Below, one piece after another: positions 1-6,521 of a DNA stretch of 41,354 nt (position 1 is its first letter; every line of letters starts with the position of its first letter). The notes below the pieces were generated by a model. It was given only the letters and a program-made list of their open reading frames with translations. It ran no database searches and was not told where the DNA came from. Source of the stretch: Deltaproteobacteria bacterium (GTDB taxonomy: Bacteria > Desulfobacterota > Syntrophia > Syntrophales > UBA2210); assembly GCA_016930775.1 (NCBI GenBank), contig JAFGGB010000159.1, positions 1-41,354 of the forward strand. The letters are read 5' to 3'. A program made the translations under genes and the position numbers.

Positions 1-2
1 TA

Positions 3-164
3 TATCCCGACACCCTGAGACAGTACGCCGGAATCCCTGAAACGAAACGCCCGGTCGTTTCCATTGCCCTGGGGCATCCCGACTGGAGCTGCCCTGCGAA
101 CAAGCTCGAAACTCTGCGAGATCCTCTGGACGAAGTGGCGACATGGATCGGCTTCGACCGGTAA
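3..164 (+). CDS. Nitroreductase family protein, C-terminal fragment (cut by window edge)
   Basis: The reading frame is open from base 3 to a TAA stop and encodes 53 residues. Its tail reads as IALGHPDW, then a Pro-Ala-Asn-Lys-Leu stretch, then PLDEVATWIGF. This resembles the C-terminus of FMN-dependent nitroreductase-family proteins, where an ALGYPDW-like motif precedes a conserved hydrophobic end. The family reduces nitro compounds, quinones or flavins with NAD(P)H. The substrate cannot be judged from a fragment. The ORF track misses it because the start lies outside the window. It ends 14 bases before the ECF-type promoter of the next operon, so it is probably a separate unit. Confidence 0.7.
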   Translation, partial: YPDTLRQYAGIPETKRPVVSIALGHPDWSCPANKLETLRDPLDEVATWIGFDR

Positions 165-178
165 GATGCACCATTTAG

Positions 179-206
179 TGTAACCTGCGGGTCTGTTATT
201 CGTTAT
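179..206 (+). promoter_or_regulatory. ECF-type promoter of the sigma factor operon
   Basis: TGTAAC (179-184), a 16-base spacer and CGTTAT (201-206) match the layout of ECF sigma promoters, with an AAC-containing -35 and a CGT-type -10. The same layout with the same spacer precedes the gene at 2713, which suggests autoregulation by the sigma factor encoded here. Transcription would start only a few bases before the ATG at 217, giving a very short or absent leader. Confidence 0.55.
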
Positions 207-216
207 AAGGGTATCG

Positions 217-687
217 ATGGACGCTTTCGGGACCTTCTACCAGAGTCATCGGGAACGATTGTACGGTTATCTTGTCCGTCTGTCCGGCGATCCCGAACTT
301 GCCCGCGATCTCGTTCAGGACAGCTTCATCCGCTACATGAGCGCCTACGACAAGGAGGTTCCCGCCGCGCCGCTGCTGTATACAATAGCCCGGAACGCCT
401 TTATCGATCATGTGCGAAAGAAGCGAATGGACCATCGGGAAATCGACCAGGAGACTGCGGCAGGCCCCGAACGGTCTCTTCTCGTCCGGGAAGAATATCG
501 GCTGGTTATCAAGGCGTTGCAGCGCCTCGATTCCGACGAGAGGGATATTTTAAGCCTCGCCGTGAGCAGCGGATTGTCCTACCGGGAGATCGCCTCGGTA
601 ACCGGCCTGTCCGAGATGAACGTTAAGGTCAAGGTTCACCGGGCGCGGCAGAAACTTAGGCAGCTTTTAGGGGAGATGCACCAATGA
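217..687 (+). CDS. ECF-family RNA polymerase sigma factor
   Basis: This 156-aa protein has the two-domain ECF layout. Region 2 spans about residues 5-70 (FYQSHRERLYGYLVRL, then LARDLVQDSFIR and a YTIARNAFIDHVRKK core-binding and -10 segment). Region 4 spans about 95-150, with a helix-turn-helix at LSYREIASVTGLSEMNVKVKVHRAR. The start ATG at 217 sits right before region 2, as is usual in the family. The stop overlaps the next gene by four bases (ATGA), the normal coupling to a cognate anti-sigma factor. It is expected to direct RNA polymerase to TGTAAC-N16-CGTT promoters, two of which are in this window. The inducing signal is not known. The family call is secure; the ECF subgroup is not assigned. 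Confidence 0.93.
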   Translation: MDAFGTFYQSHRERLYGYLVRLSGDPELARDLVQDSFIRYMSAYDKEVPAAPLLYTIARNAFIDHVRKKRMDHREIDQETAAGPERSLLVREEYRLVIKALQRLDSDERDILSLAVSSGLSYREIASVTGLSEMNVKVKVHRARQKLRQLLGEMHQ

Positions 688-1253
688 AGAATGGTCTTAT
701 CAGTCTCTATATTGACGACGAAATGGATCTCGAAGAGAAGGTTCGTTTTGTTGAAACCATAAGGGCCGACGGAGACTTTGCCGGAGAATGCCTGGCCCTT
801 CTGCATCAGGAACAGCTTCTCGGGGGGACCGTAACGGAGGCGCCTGTTTTCATGCCGCTGCCGGAACCGAAGAAGCGATGGAATCGTTTCTTCCCGGCAC
901 GGGCAATCGGCTGGGCTTCGGCGGCGACCCTGGCTGCGGTTCTTATTGTCGTTCTTCTTCCCTTTCGTCAACCCGTTACGACGGCGGCGGTTGAGCATCG
1001 CTTTATTGTGTATCAACCGGAGGCAAAGAACGTTGAGATCATGGGAACTTTTACCGGATGGAAACGGATTTCTCTCGCTAAAAGCGGCTCGGGCGGCTAC
1101 TGGGAAATAACGCTCCCCCTTTCTCCGGCGGAGCATCGATTCTCTTATGTTGCGGACGGAACGGAACGTTTTGCCGATCCGACTGTCCAAGCGAGGGAAC
1201 GCGACGACTACGGCAGCGTCAACTCCGTCATAACGGTGGAGCACAGGGCGTGA
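684..1253 (+). CDS. Membrane anti-sigma-like protein with periplasmic E-set (glycogen-binding/CBM48-like) domain
   Basis: This 189-aa protein probably restrains the sigma factor encoded just upstream, which it overlaps by four bases. Residues 1-45 (SLYIDDEMDLEEKVRFVETI) look like an anti-sigma N-terminus, but the zinc-type HxxxCxxC motif is absent; only one Cys is present (residue 36). One membrane helix lies near 74-94. Residues 105-186 form a beta-rich E-set domain of the glycogen-binding/isoamylase early-set kind, with PEAKNVEIMGTFTGW, a WEITLPL strand, FSYVADG and ERDDYGSVN. The predicted topology is sigma-binding inside and E-set domain in the periplasm. This suggests a sensor that reads a glycan or a protein partner. 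Anti-sigma activity is inferred from position and layout. The following lipoprotein carries a related domain. Confidence 0.75.
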   Translation: MKNGLISLYIDDEMDLEEKVRFVETIRADGDFAGECLALLHQEQLLGGTVTEAPVFMPLPEPKKRWNRFFPARAIGWASAATLAAVLIVVLLPFRQPVTTAAVEHRFIVYQPEAKNVEIMGTFTGWKRISLAKSGSGGYWEITLPLSPAEHRFSYVADGTERFADPTVQARERDDYGSVNSVITVEHRA

Positions 1254-1576
1254 AGCGTTCGCCTGCACTGTGGATCATTGTCATTATTGCGTTTGCGGCC
1301 GCGGGTTGCGCATCTCATTACCATCGCGAGAGGGAGGGTCGGCTGATGCTGTACCTTAAGATGCCGGAGGCCAAAAGCGTTCTTTTCGCCTGTTCACTGG
1401 ACAGGTTCACGCCGCGGAAAGCCGCTTTGAGGGACTCATTCTGGGAAGTTGACGTTCCGGCCGGTCGATCCTTTTCCTATTTCTACATTGTAGATGGCGA
1501 GATCTATACGCCGCCATGCTCGCAGAAGGAACGGGACGATTTCGGCTCTCTCAACTGCTTGTACACGGGGCAATAA
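1250..1576 (+). CDS. Lipoprotein with a second E-set (CBM48-like) domain
   Basis: This 108-aa protein starts with GTG at 1250, overlapping the stop of the anti-sigma-like gene, so the two are translationally coupled. A signal peptide (residues 1-19, hydrophobic IIVIIAFAAAG) ends in a lipobox with Cys20 (AAGC), so it should be lipid-anchored. The rest repeats the E-set plan of the upstream protein: PEAKSVLFACSLDRF, a FWEVDVPAG strand, FSYFYIVDG and ERDDFGSLN. The shared ERDD[YF]GS[VL]N ending implies duplication of one domain into two anchored forms. It may interact with the anti-sigma periplasmic domain or share its ligand. No enzymatic residues are evident. Function unknown. Confidence 0.75.
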   Translation: MKRSPALWIIVIIAFAAAGCASHYHREREGRLMLYLKMPEAKSVLFACSLDRFTPRKAALRDSFWEVDVPAGRSFSYFYIVDGEIYTPPCSQKERDDFGSLNCLYTGQ

Positions 1577-1631
1577 GCTCCGGCAGAACATGCCGATGTC
1601 TTTATTATAGAAGGTTTCGGGGGAAAAAGAG

Positions 1632-2570
1632 ATGAAACGCTTCGCAATCATTATGGCCTTTGTCCTACTGACTGCCGCTCTTGCGCAGGCCGGCGACTCC
1701 GGCACACAGCCGGGCGGTCTCTCGCCGGAGACAGAGGAGGGAATGCAAACCCTGACAGCCGCCGGAATTTCCGCAGATGAAGCTGCGGCGGTTACGAAAG
1801 CCATGAACTCGGCGGGTTTTGCCGTCGGTACGACAAAAAACATACAGCGGGCATTATCGTCGGCATCGCGAACCGGATTCCCCTCGGCGCCGTTCATCGA
1901 TAAAGTCTTCGAAGGCATTGCCAAGGGCGTGACGGGAGAACAGGTTCTCGCCGCCGTCGAGCGCGTCCATAACCGTTTCGAAATCAGCCTTCGGGAAGCG
2001 AAACGGCTCAGTCCCGAGAAGAATCAGGTAAAATCTTATGGAACGATTATCGCCGAATCCCTCCAGGCCGGAATCATCGAGAAAGACCTCGTGTCCGTCA
2101 TGGACGAACTGGTGGAACAGGCATCGAAACAAAAACGGGGAGAAATGACGGCGCTCGCAACAGAGACGCTTCAAACGCTTCGGGACACGGCGCGGCTGCA
2201 GGTTGATTCTTTCGAGGCCGCCGCCATCGTGAAGAGCGCACTGCAACATTCCTTTACATCGGTCGAGATGAAGGAACTGCGGCACAGCATACTTTCCCAG
2301 GCGCGATTCGGCGATCCCCCGTCGATTGCACGACAGTACCGCGACGACATCAAAGAGGGCCGGCAACCCGGGGGCAGAGGATCCCGGGGTCTCTCCGGAG
2401 GGGCGCCCGGCAGTCCCGGCGGGCCTGGCGGGGGGAGCTCCGGCGGAGATTCGGGTAGCGGCTCGGGCGGTGGGAGCTCCGGCGGAAATTCGGGTAGCGG
2501 CTCGGGCGGCGGAAACGCCGGGGGCGGTTCGGGAAACGGTTCGGGCGGCGGAGGGGGAGGCCGCAAGTAG
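1632..2570 (+). CDS. Secreted helical protein with Gly/Ser-rich C-terminal tail, unknown function
   Basis: This 312-aa protein has a signal peptide (MKRFAIIMAFVLLTAALAQA, cleavage after Ala20). Residues 25-250 are rich in helix formers, with recurring short motifs such as AGISADEAAAVTKAM and FEAAAIVKSAL. The last ~65 residues are almost only Gly and Ser with a few Asn, Asp and Pro, a flexible or adhesive tail ending GGGGGGRK. The tail is encoded by a 39-base tandem repeat. It is the last gene of the sigma operon, 55 bases after the lipoprotein gene, and is followed by a clear terminator. A 5-bp hairpin (1581-1595) lies in the gap before it. It may be the secreted output or signal of the ECF system. 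I do not recognise the family. Confidence 0.7.
   Translation: MKRFAIIMAFVLLTAALAQAGDSGTQPGGLSPETEEGMQTLTAAGISADEAAAVTKAMNSAGFAVGTTKNIQRALSSASRTGFPSAPFIDKVFEGIAKGVTGEQVLAAVERVHNRFEISLREAKRLSPEKNQVKSYGTIIAESLQAGIIEKDLVSVMDELVEQASKQKRGEMTALATETLQTLRDTARLQVDSFEAAAIVKSALQHSFTSVEMKELRHSILSQARFGDPPSIARQYRDDIKEGRQPGGRGSRGLSGGAPGSPGGPGGGSSGGDSGSGSGGGSSGGNSGSGSGGGNAGGGSGNGSGGGGGGRK
2433..2549 (+). repeat. 39-bp tandem repeat encoding the Gly/Ser-rich tail (2 near-identical copies plus 1 degenerate)
   Basis: Copies start at 2433 and 2472 (exact 39-base offset, unit beginning GGGAGCTCCGGCGGA). A diverged third copy runs over 2511-2549. The period is 13 codons, so copy-number change keeps the reading frame. 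The unit reads GSSGG[DN]SGSGSGG. Confidence 0.85.
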
Positions 2571-2593
2571 ACATCCAGGCATATCCAATACAG

Positions 2594-2625
2594 AGGGCGG
2601 ACGTTTTTCAGTTCCGCCCTTTTTT
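2594..2625 (+). terminator. Rho-independent terminator of the sigma operon
   Basis: AGGGCGGA (2594-2601) pairs with TCCGCCCT (2613-2620) across an 11-base loop, followed by a run of T. It lies 24 bases after the stop of the Gly/Ser-tail gene and closes the four-gene operon. Confidence 0.88.
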
Positions 2626-2634
2626 AATTTATTC

Positions 2635-2662
2635 TGTAACCATTGTCATGGCGGCACGTTTA
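2635..2662 (+). promoter_or_regulatory. Second ECF-type promoter, for the 164-aa secreted protein
   Basis: TGTAAC (2635-2640), a 16-base spacer and CGTTTA (2657-2662) repeat the pattern seen before the sigma gene. It lies directly after the terminator and about 50 bases before the ATG at 2713, so it gives a normal leader. The match in both elements and spacer argues that this gene belongs to the sigma factor's regulon. Confidence 0.55.
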
Positions 2663-2712
2663 TACGGTTAAGAAGCTGCTGCTTCAAACAATTAATTGAG
2701 AAGGAGTTTTTC

Positions 2713-3207
2713 ATGAAAAAAAAGATGCTTCTTTTAGCAACAGTTCTTTTCGTGAGCCTTACGCCCCTTGCCCTCATGGCGGGAGAAGGCTTCGGCCTCG
2801 GCGACGGCACGGGCCCGCTCCATGAGATCATCGGAGAATTCGAATGGACCGGCACGGTCGTCGAATACCTGAGTTACGGGGGAGGAATGGTCATCGCTGC
2901 AACCGACGGCGATGTCGCCGTCTATGGGCTTGGACCCATTCCCTACTGGAAAACTCAGGGCATAGAACGACCCGATGTTGGGGAAAACGTAACCGTCTGG
3001 GGACTCGCCGTGGAGATAAACGGAGAGACTCGGAATATACTCACATCGATTCTCGTTGAAGGCGAGGATGAAGCGCTCCAACTGAGAGACACAGAAACGG
3101 GAAAACCTCTCTGGCGTCCCTTCAGGCTGCACCAACCTCCTGTCGTCGGACCGCCGGCCACTCCTCCCAGCGGCTTCGGTTCCGGCTTTCAACGCAACGG
3201 CCGATAG
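2713..3207 (+). CDS. Secreted beta-rich protein, probable member of the ECF regulon
   Basis: The start is ATG 2713, preceded by GAGAAGGAG; the longer ORF from 2326 runs through the terminator and is rejected. The 164-aa product has a signal peptide (MKKKMLLLATVLFVSLTPLALMA). It then has a beta-strand-rich body with FTWTGTVVEYL-like strands, YGLGPIPYW, RPDVGENVTVWGLAV and LQLRDTETGKPLWRP, and ends in a Pro/Gly-rich tail. The pattern fits an OB-fold-like barrel. I recall similar secreted hypotheticals in Desulfobacterota but know no assigned function. Its own ECF-type promoter links it to the operon upstream. Confidence 0.75.
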   Translation: MKKKMLLLATVLFVSLTPLALMAGEGFGLGDGTGPLHEIIGEFEWTGTVVEYLSYGGGMVIAATDGDVAVYGLGPIPYWKTQGIERPDVGENVTVWGLAVEINGETRNILTSILVEGEDEALQLRDTETGKPLWRPFRLHQPPVVGPPATPPSGFGSGFQRNGR

Positions 3208-3226
3208 AGCGCCGCTGCTTTGACAG

Positions 3227-3276
3227 GCCCACAAGCGGAAAACCACTCTCATGAGGGTGGTTTTCCGCTTGTGGGC
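3227..3276. terminator. 50-nt near-perfect palindrome, probable terminator
   Basis: The arms match 24 of 25 positions with almost no loop (centre TCATGA); the one mismatch allows a G-U pair. The core reads AAAACCACTCTCA / TGAGGGTGGTTTT, the A-stem-T form typical of bidirectional terminators, extended by CCCACAAGCGG arms. It lies 19 bases after the 164-aa secreted gene and probably ends that transcript. Confidence 0.7.
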
Positions 3277-3488
3277 AAGTTCCCCGGAATGAATGGCGAA
3301 GCGTTTCGCTATCTCCCTATCTCCCTCGCACATGCTGAACGCCTGTGCGTGACGCCATAATCCACCGGCAACAGCTCTAAAATCTGACACATGCGAGACT
3401 TCAGCCGCTCATTGCAGGATCAATCCGCTATATTCTCCTTTGTCGCCGACGCGTCGGCATCCAGGGCGCCGCCACGAATTTTCATATC
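3277..3488. other. Intergenic stretch without a supported gene
   Basis: No frame here has both a ribosome-binding site and a protein-like product. The only structure seen is a 14-base palindrome, GCCGACGCGTCGGC (3445-3458). No B12-box or other riboswitch signature is visible before the cobalt/nickel transporter. Confidence 0.5.
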
Positions 3489-3531
3489 GTGACACTATTG
3501 CGTTGACACGTTTTTCGAAATCGTGTTACAA
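3489..3531 (+). promoter_or_regulatory. Promoter with overlapping inverted repeat before cbiMQO
   Basis: TTGACA (3503-3508) and TTACAA (3526-3531) are spaced by 17 bases. Overlapping this, TTGACAC (3503-3509) and GTGTTAC (3523-3529) form an imperfect inverted repeat with 13 bases between, and a further GTGACAC lies at 3489-3495. GTGTTAC half-sites with 13-14-base spacing recall the NikR sites described for Desulfobacterota, though the half-site order here may be the reverse. A metal-responsive repressor blocking this promoter is the natural inference. Confidence 0.45.
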
Positions 3532-3576
3532 AATCTCCCTCACGATGCCCGTTGCAACGGAAGGAGCAGTTCAATC

Positions 3577-4629
3577 ATGCACATGGCCGATGCCCTTATC
3601 TCCCCTGCTGTTGGCGGCGCACTATGGACTGCCACCGCAGGACTGACCGCCTGGTCTGCAAAGAAATTAAACGAAGATTTCGATGACCGAAAGGTTCCTC
3701 TCATGGGCGCTCTGGGCGCCTTCGTTTTCGCCGCCCAAATGATCAATTTTACGATTCCTGCAACCGGTTCAAGCGGCCACCTCGGCGGCGGCATGGCATT
3801 GGCCGTCCTCCTGGGACCCTATGCGGCCTTTCTCACCATGGCTTCGATTCTGACAATACAATCACTTTTTTTTGCGGACGGCGGACTGCTGGCATTGGGA
3901 TGCAACATTTTCAATCTCGGATTTTTCCCCTGCTTTATCGCCTATCCCTTGATATATAAAAAAATCGCAGGAGAAAACCCCTCTGCCGGAAAGATATTTG
4001 CGGGGGCAACTCTCGCATCTCTCGCGGGGTTGCAGTTAGGCGCCTTCGGCGTCGTTGTGGAAACGGTCGCCTCGGGCATCAGCGATCTGCCCTTTTCCAC
4101 CTTCCTGCTCCTCATGCAGCCCATTCACGGCGCCATCGGCATCGTAGAAGGGCTGGTTACCGCTGCCGTGATAACTTTTGTCTGGAAAGCTCGTCCCGAG
4201 GTATTGCTGCTGGCGGAAAAAAGCTCCGCCGAAGGATTCTCCATAAAAGCCGTCTTTGTAGGTCTGATCGCGGCCGCCGTCATAACCGGCGGCATATTCT
4301 CATGGTTTGCCTCCGTTCATCCCGACGGGCTCGAATGGGCGCTGTTCCATGCATCCGGCAAAGAGGAATTCAGGAATCCTGAAGAGAGCGCCCATTCACT
4401 GCTGGCAGGCATCCAGGAAAAAACGGCTGTAATGCCCGATTACGGATTCAAAAACAGTCGAACCGTTCAAGAAGACGCAACGGCCTCAGAAGAACAGTGG
4501 CCGGCAGTAAGCATCGGCACATCGACAGCCGGAATCGTCGGAGGCGGATTGACCCTGTTTTTTGCGGGACTTGTCGGTTTTCTCCTGAGGCTCATCGGAC
4601 GGTCGAGGCAGGCCTCGCCTGGGAGATAA
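3577..4629 (+). CDS. cbiM: Nickel/cobalt ECF transporter substrate-binding subunit, CbiM with fused PDGLE domain
   Basis: The start is set at ATG 3577 (GGAAGGAG ten bases upstream), not the ORF-track 3523, because CbiM/NikM must begin Met-His: this one begins MHMADALISP, and His2 at the N-terminus binds the metal. The 350-aa protein has the usual CbiM membrane helices to about residue 215 (GHLGGGMALAVLLGP, GCNIFNLGF, MQPIHGAIGIVEG). A C-terminal part follows with a helix, the VHPDGLEWAL motif of PDGLE/CbiN-like domains, an acidic soluble stretch and a last helix. It thus combines S-component and small-subunit functions. Ni2+ versus Co2+ cannot be decided. It is first in the cbiMQO operon. Confidence 0.9.
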   Translation: MHMADALISPAVGGALWTATAGLTAWSAKKLNEDFDDRKVPLMGALGAFVFAAQMINFTIPATGSSGHLGGGMALAVLLGPYAAFLTMASILTIQSLFFADGGLLALGCNIFNLGFFPCFIAYPLIYKKIAGENPSAGKIFAGATLASLAGLQLGAFGVVVETVASGISDLPFSTFLLLMQPIHGAIGIVEGLVTAAVITFVWKARPEVLLLAEKSSAEGFSIKAVFVGLIAAAVITGGIFSWFASVHPDGLEWALFHASGKEEFRNPEESAHSLLAGIQEKTAVMPDYGFKNSRTVQEDATASEEQWPAVSIGTSTAGIVGGGLTLFFAGLVGFLLRLIGRSRQASPGR

Positions 4630-4661
4630 CGGCCTTGCCTGTTCTCCTCAAGAGGTGTGGA

Positions 4662-5504
4662 ATGAAGGGGATGCCGCCGGAGACATGCGGAATGTCGCGG
4701 CTTGATTCGGCCGTTGGTTCCATGAAAGATCAAGACCGTCCTGCAGGGCGCGAAAGGACTGTCCGCTGCATTGACCCCCGGGCCATGCTTATCACGACGT
4801 TCATTTATATCGCCGTTGTGACTTCTTTTGAAAAATTCGACCTTCTCGGTCTCCTGCCCCTGGTCATTTACCCCCTGTTCATCATGGAACTGAACAACCT
4901 TTCCCCCGGCGCCATCGGCAGGAAACTCCTCTATGTTTCACCTTGTGCGCTCATGATCGGCATATTCAACCCTCTCTTCGACAACCGGGTCGTTTTACAC
5001 CTCGGATCTCTGGCTGTTTCGGGCGGCTGGATCTCCTTTACGGTTCTCATGGTCAAGTTTGTTCTGACGGCGAGCGCCGCGCTTATCCTGGCAGCAATCT
5101 GCGGATTCGACACTCTCTGCGTCGCTCTCGAGAAACTGAAAATGCCAAAGGTCTTTGTCTCGCAGCTGCTCTTCATGCACCGCTACATTTTCCTCACGGC
5201 CGACGAAGCGTCCCGAATGGTTCGAGCCCATTCCGTGCGATCCTTTCGCCGCAAAGGAATGAAAATCAAGGTATTTGGTTCTCTCTGCGGGCAGCTGCTC
5301 CTTCGAACTCTCGACAGGGCGCTTCGCATACGCCATGCCATGGTTTCCCGGGGCTTCAGAGGGGACGTGCCTCTCATCCGGGAGCTGAAAGCGGGGAAAG
5401 GGGACACGGCCTTTGTCTTCTTATGGACCGCTTTTTTCATTATCGCCCGCTGTTTCAATCTCCCGCAATTGCTCGGCGCATTCGTCATGGACAAATTCGC
5501 ATGA
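4662..5504 (+). CDS. cbiQ: Nickel/cobalt ECF transporter transmembrane subunit CbiQ
   Basis: The start ATG 4662 follows AAGAGGTG and lies 32 bases after cbiM; an alternative ATG at 4722 lacks a good site. The 280-aa product has CIDPRAMLI, the family's LDPRxKL-like entry, several membrane helices, and two coupling-type segments, VRAHSVRSFRRKG and IRHAMVSRGFRG, that contact the ATPase. CbiQ is the T-component that couples ATP hydrolysis to metal uptake by CbiM. The N-terminal ~35 residues before the DPR motif are longer than usual and may be overcalled. The stop overlaps the start of cbiO by four bases. Confidence 0.88.
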   Translation: MKGMPPETCGMSRLDSAVGSMKDQDRPAGRERTVRCIDPRAMLITTFIYIAVVTSFEKFDLLGLLPLVIYPLFIMELNNLSPGAIGRKLLYVSPCALMIGIFNPLFDNRVVLHLGSLAVSGGWISFTVLMVKFVLTASAALILAAICGFDTLCVALEKLKMPKVFVSQLLFMHRYIFLTADEASRMVRAHSVRSFRRKGMKIKVFGSLCGQLLLRTLDRALRIRHAMVSRGFRGDVPLIRELKAGKGDTAFVFLWTAFFIIARCFNLPQLLGAFVMDKFA

Positions 5505-6247
5505 GTCACCATATCGTTGAGGTCAAAGATCTTGAATATGTTTACCCCGACGGGACTCCGGCATTGAAGGACCTCTCGTTCACGATCCTCCACGGCGAGT
5601 CCGTGGGACTGGTGGGCGCCAACGGCGCCGGGAAGTCCACCCTCCTGCTCCACCTGAACGGATGCCTTTTCCCGCAGAGCGGCACTGTCAGGATCGGTCA
5701 CTTCCCCATTACCAGGAAAAATATCAACGATGTGCGGCGACGGGTAGGCATGGTCTTTCAGGATCCCGACGATCAGCTTTTCATGCCGCGGGTCTTCGAT
5801 GATGTGGCCTTCGGACCCTTGAACCTTGGAATGCCCCGCGAAGAAGTGAAAAGCCGCGTCATCGAGGCGCTGCGCCTCGTGAGCGCAGAACACCTGGCAT
5901 ATCGTCCGCCCTATAAGATCTCCGGCGGAGAAAAGCGCGCCGCTGCCATTGCCACCGTTCTCTCAATGTCGCCCGATCTGCTTGTCCTGGACGAACCGAG
6001 CTCCGGCCTCGATCCCAAGTCGCGGCGGCAGCTCATAGGACTGCTGAAAAACTTCAACCACACAAAGATCATCGCCACCCACGACCTGGACCTCGTTATG
6101 GATCTCTGCGAGCGCACTATTGTCATCAACGCCGGCCGGGTCACGGCCGACGGTCCCACCATGAAAATCTTCCGTAATGAAGCTCTTTTGGAGGCCAATC
6201 GCCTGGAAAAGCCTCTCCGCATGCAAGGCTGCCCGGCAGATCACTAA
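5501..6247 (+). CDS. cbiO: Nickel/cobalt ECF transporter ATPase CbiO
   Basis: This 248-aa ABC ATPase has Walker A GANGAGKST, Q-loop MVFQDPDDQLF, signature ISGGEKR, Walker B LLVLDEP and H-loop ATHD, all intact and in order. The QDPDDQLF segment is typical of ECF-transporter ATPases. Only one ATPase gene is present, so it should act as a homodimer with CbiQ and CbiM. It overlaps cbiQ by four bases and is the last gene of the operon. No strong terminator follows. A TTTCA-ATA-TGAAA palindrome at 6342-6354 lies downstream. Confidence 0.92.
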   Translation: MSHHIVEVKDLEYVYPDGTPALKDLSFTILHGESVGLVGANGAGKSTLLLHLNGCLFPQSGTVRIGHFPITRKNINDVRRRVGMVFQDPDDQLFMPRVFDDVAFGPLNLGMPREEVKSRVIEALRLVSAEHLAYRPPYKISGGEKRAAAIATVLSMSPDLLVLDEPSSGLDPKSRRQLIGLLKNFNHTKIIATHDLDLVMDLCERTIVINAGRVTADGPTMKIFRNEALLEANRLEKPLRMQGCPADH

Positions 6248-6433
6248 CGGGCTTTCCATCGCTTTCTCGTCCCTGATCGGCTCAGAGGTTGCACCGTCGG
6301 CGGGCGCCGGGAACCAAAAGCTCTCACAATGAAAGCGATCATTTCAATATGAAACGCTCAGACATAATCCGACTTTCCTGCAAATCTTATATATCTTGCT
6401 GATAACATACAACTATCATGTGCCTTGTTCCTC

Positions 6434-6450
6434 TTGGCATGACCTATGCT
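6434..6450 (+). promoter_or_regulatory. Sigma54 (-24/-12) promoter candidate
   Basis: TTGGCATGACCTATGCT has GG and GC separated by exactly 10 bases and agrees with TTGGCA...TGC consensus parts. It lies about 75 bases before the ATG of the 102-aa secreted protein. No sigma54 activator gene is in the window. Confidence 0.4.
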
Positions 6451-6521
6451 TTAATGAAGTCATTAGACAACAACGGCACGAACGAGGCCACAACAAACAT
6501 TATCGAACGGAGGAACGGACA

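Noticed and set aside
2433-2549. CRISPR-like array
   Set aside because: The repeats are head-to-tail with no spacers and lie in a coding frame.
1854-2588. Minus-strand ORFs opposite the Gly/Ser-tail gene (Pro/Glu- or Ala/Arg-rich)
   Set aside because: They are the complement of the GC-rich tandem repeat. No ribosome-binding site, and the amino-acid make-up is only that of the repeat.
2326-2712. The long N-terminal extension of ORF 2326..3207
   Set aside because: It runs in another frame over the end of the Gly/Ser gene, through the terminator and the ECF promoter. ATG 2713 has a good ribosome-binding site and a signal peptide.
3277-3576. Cobalamin riboswitch before cbiM
   Set aside because: No B12-box-like sequence or matching helices could be found.
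5183-5893. 236-aa minus-strand ORF across cbiQ-cbiO
   Set aside because: It is antisense to two coupled, motif-complete genes and has no recognisable product.
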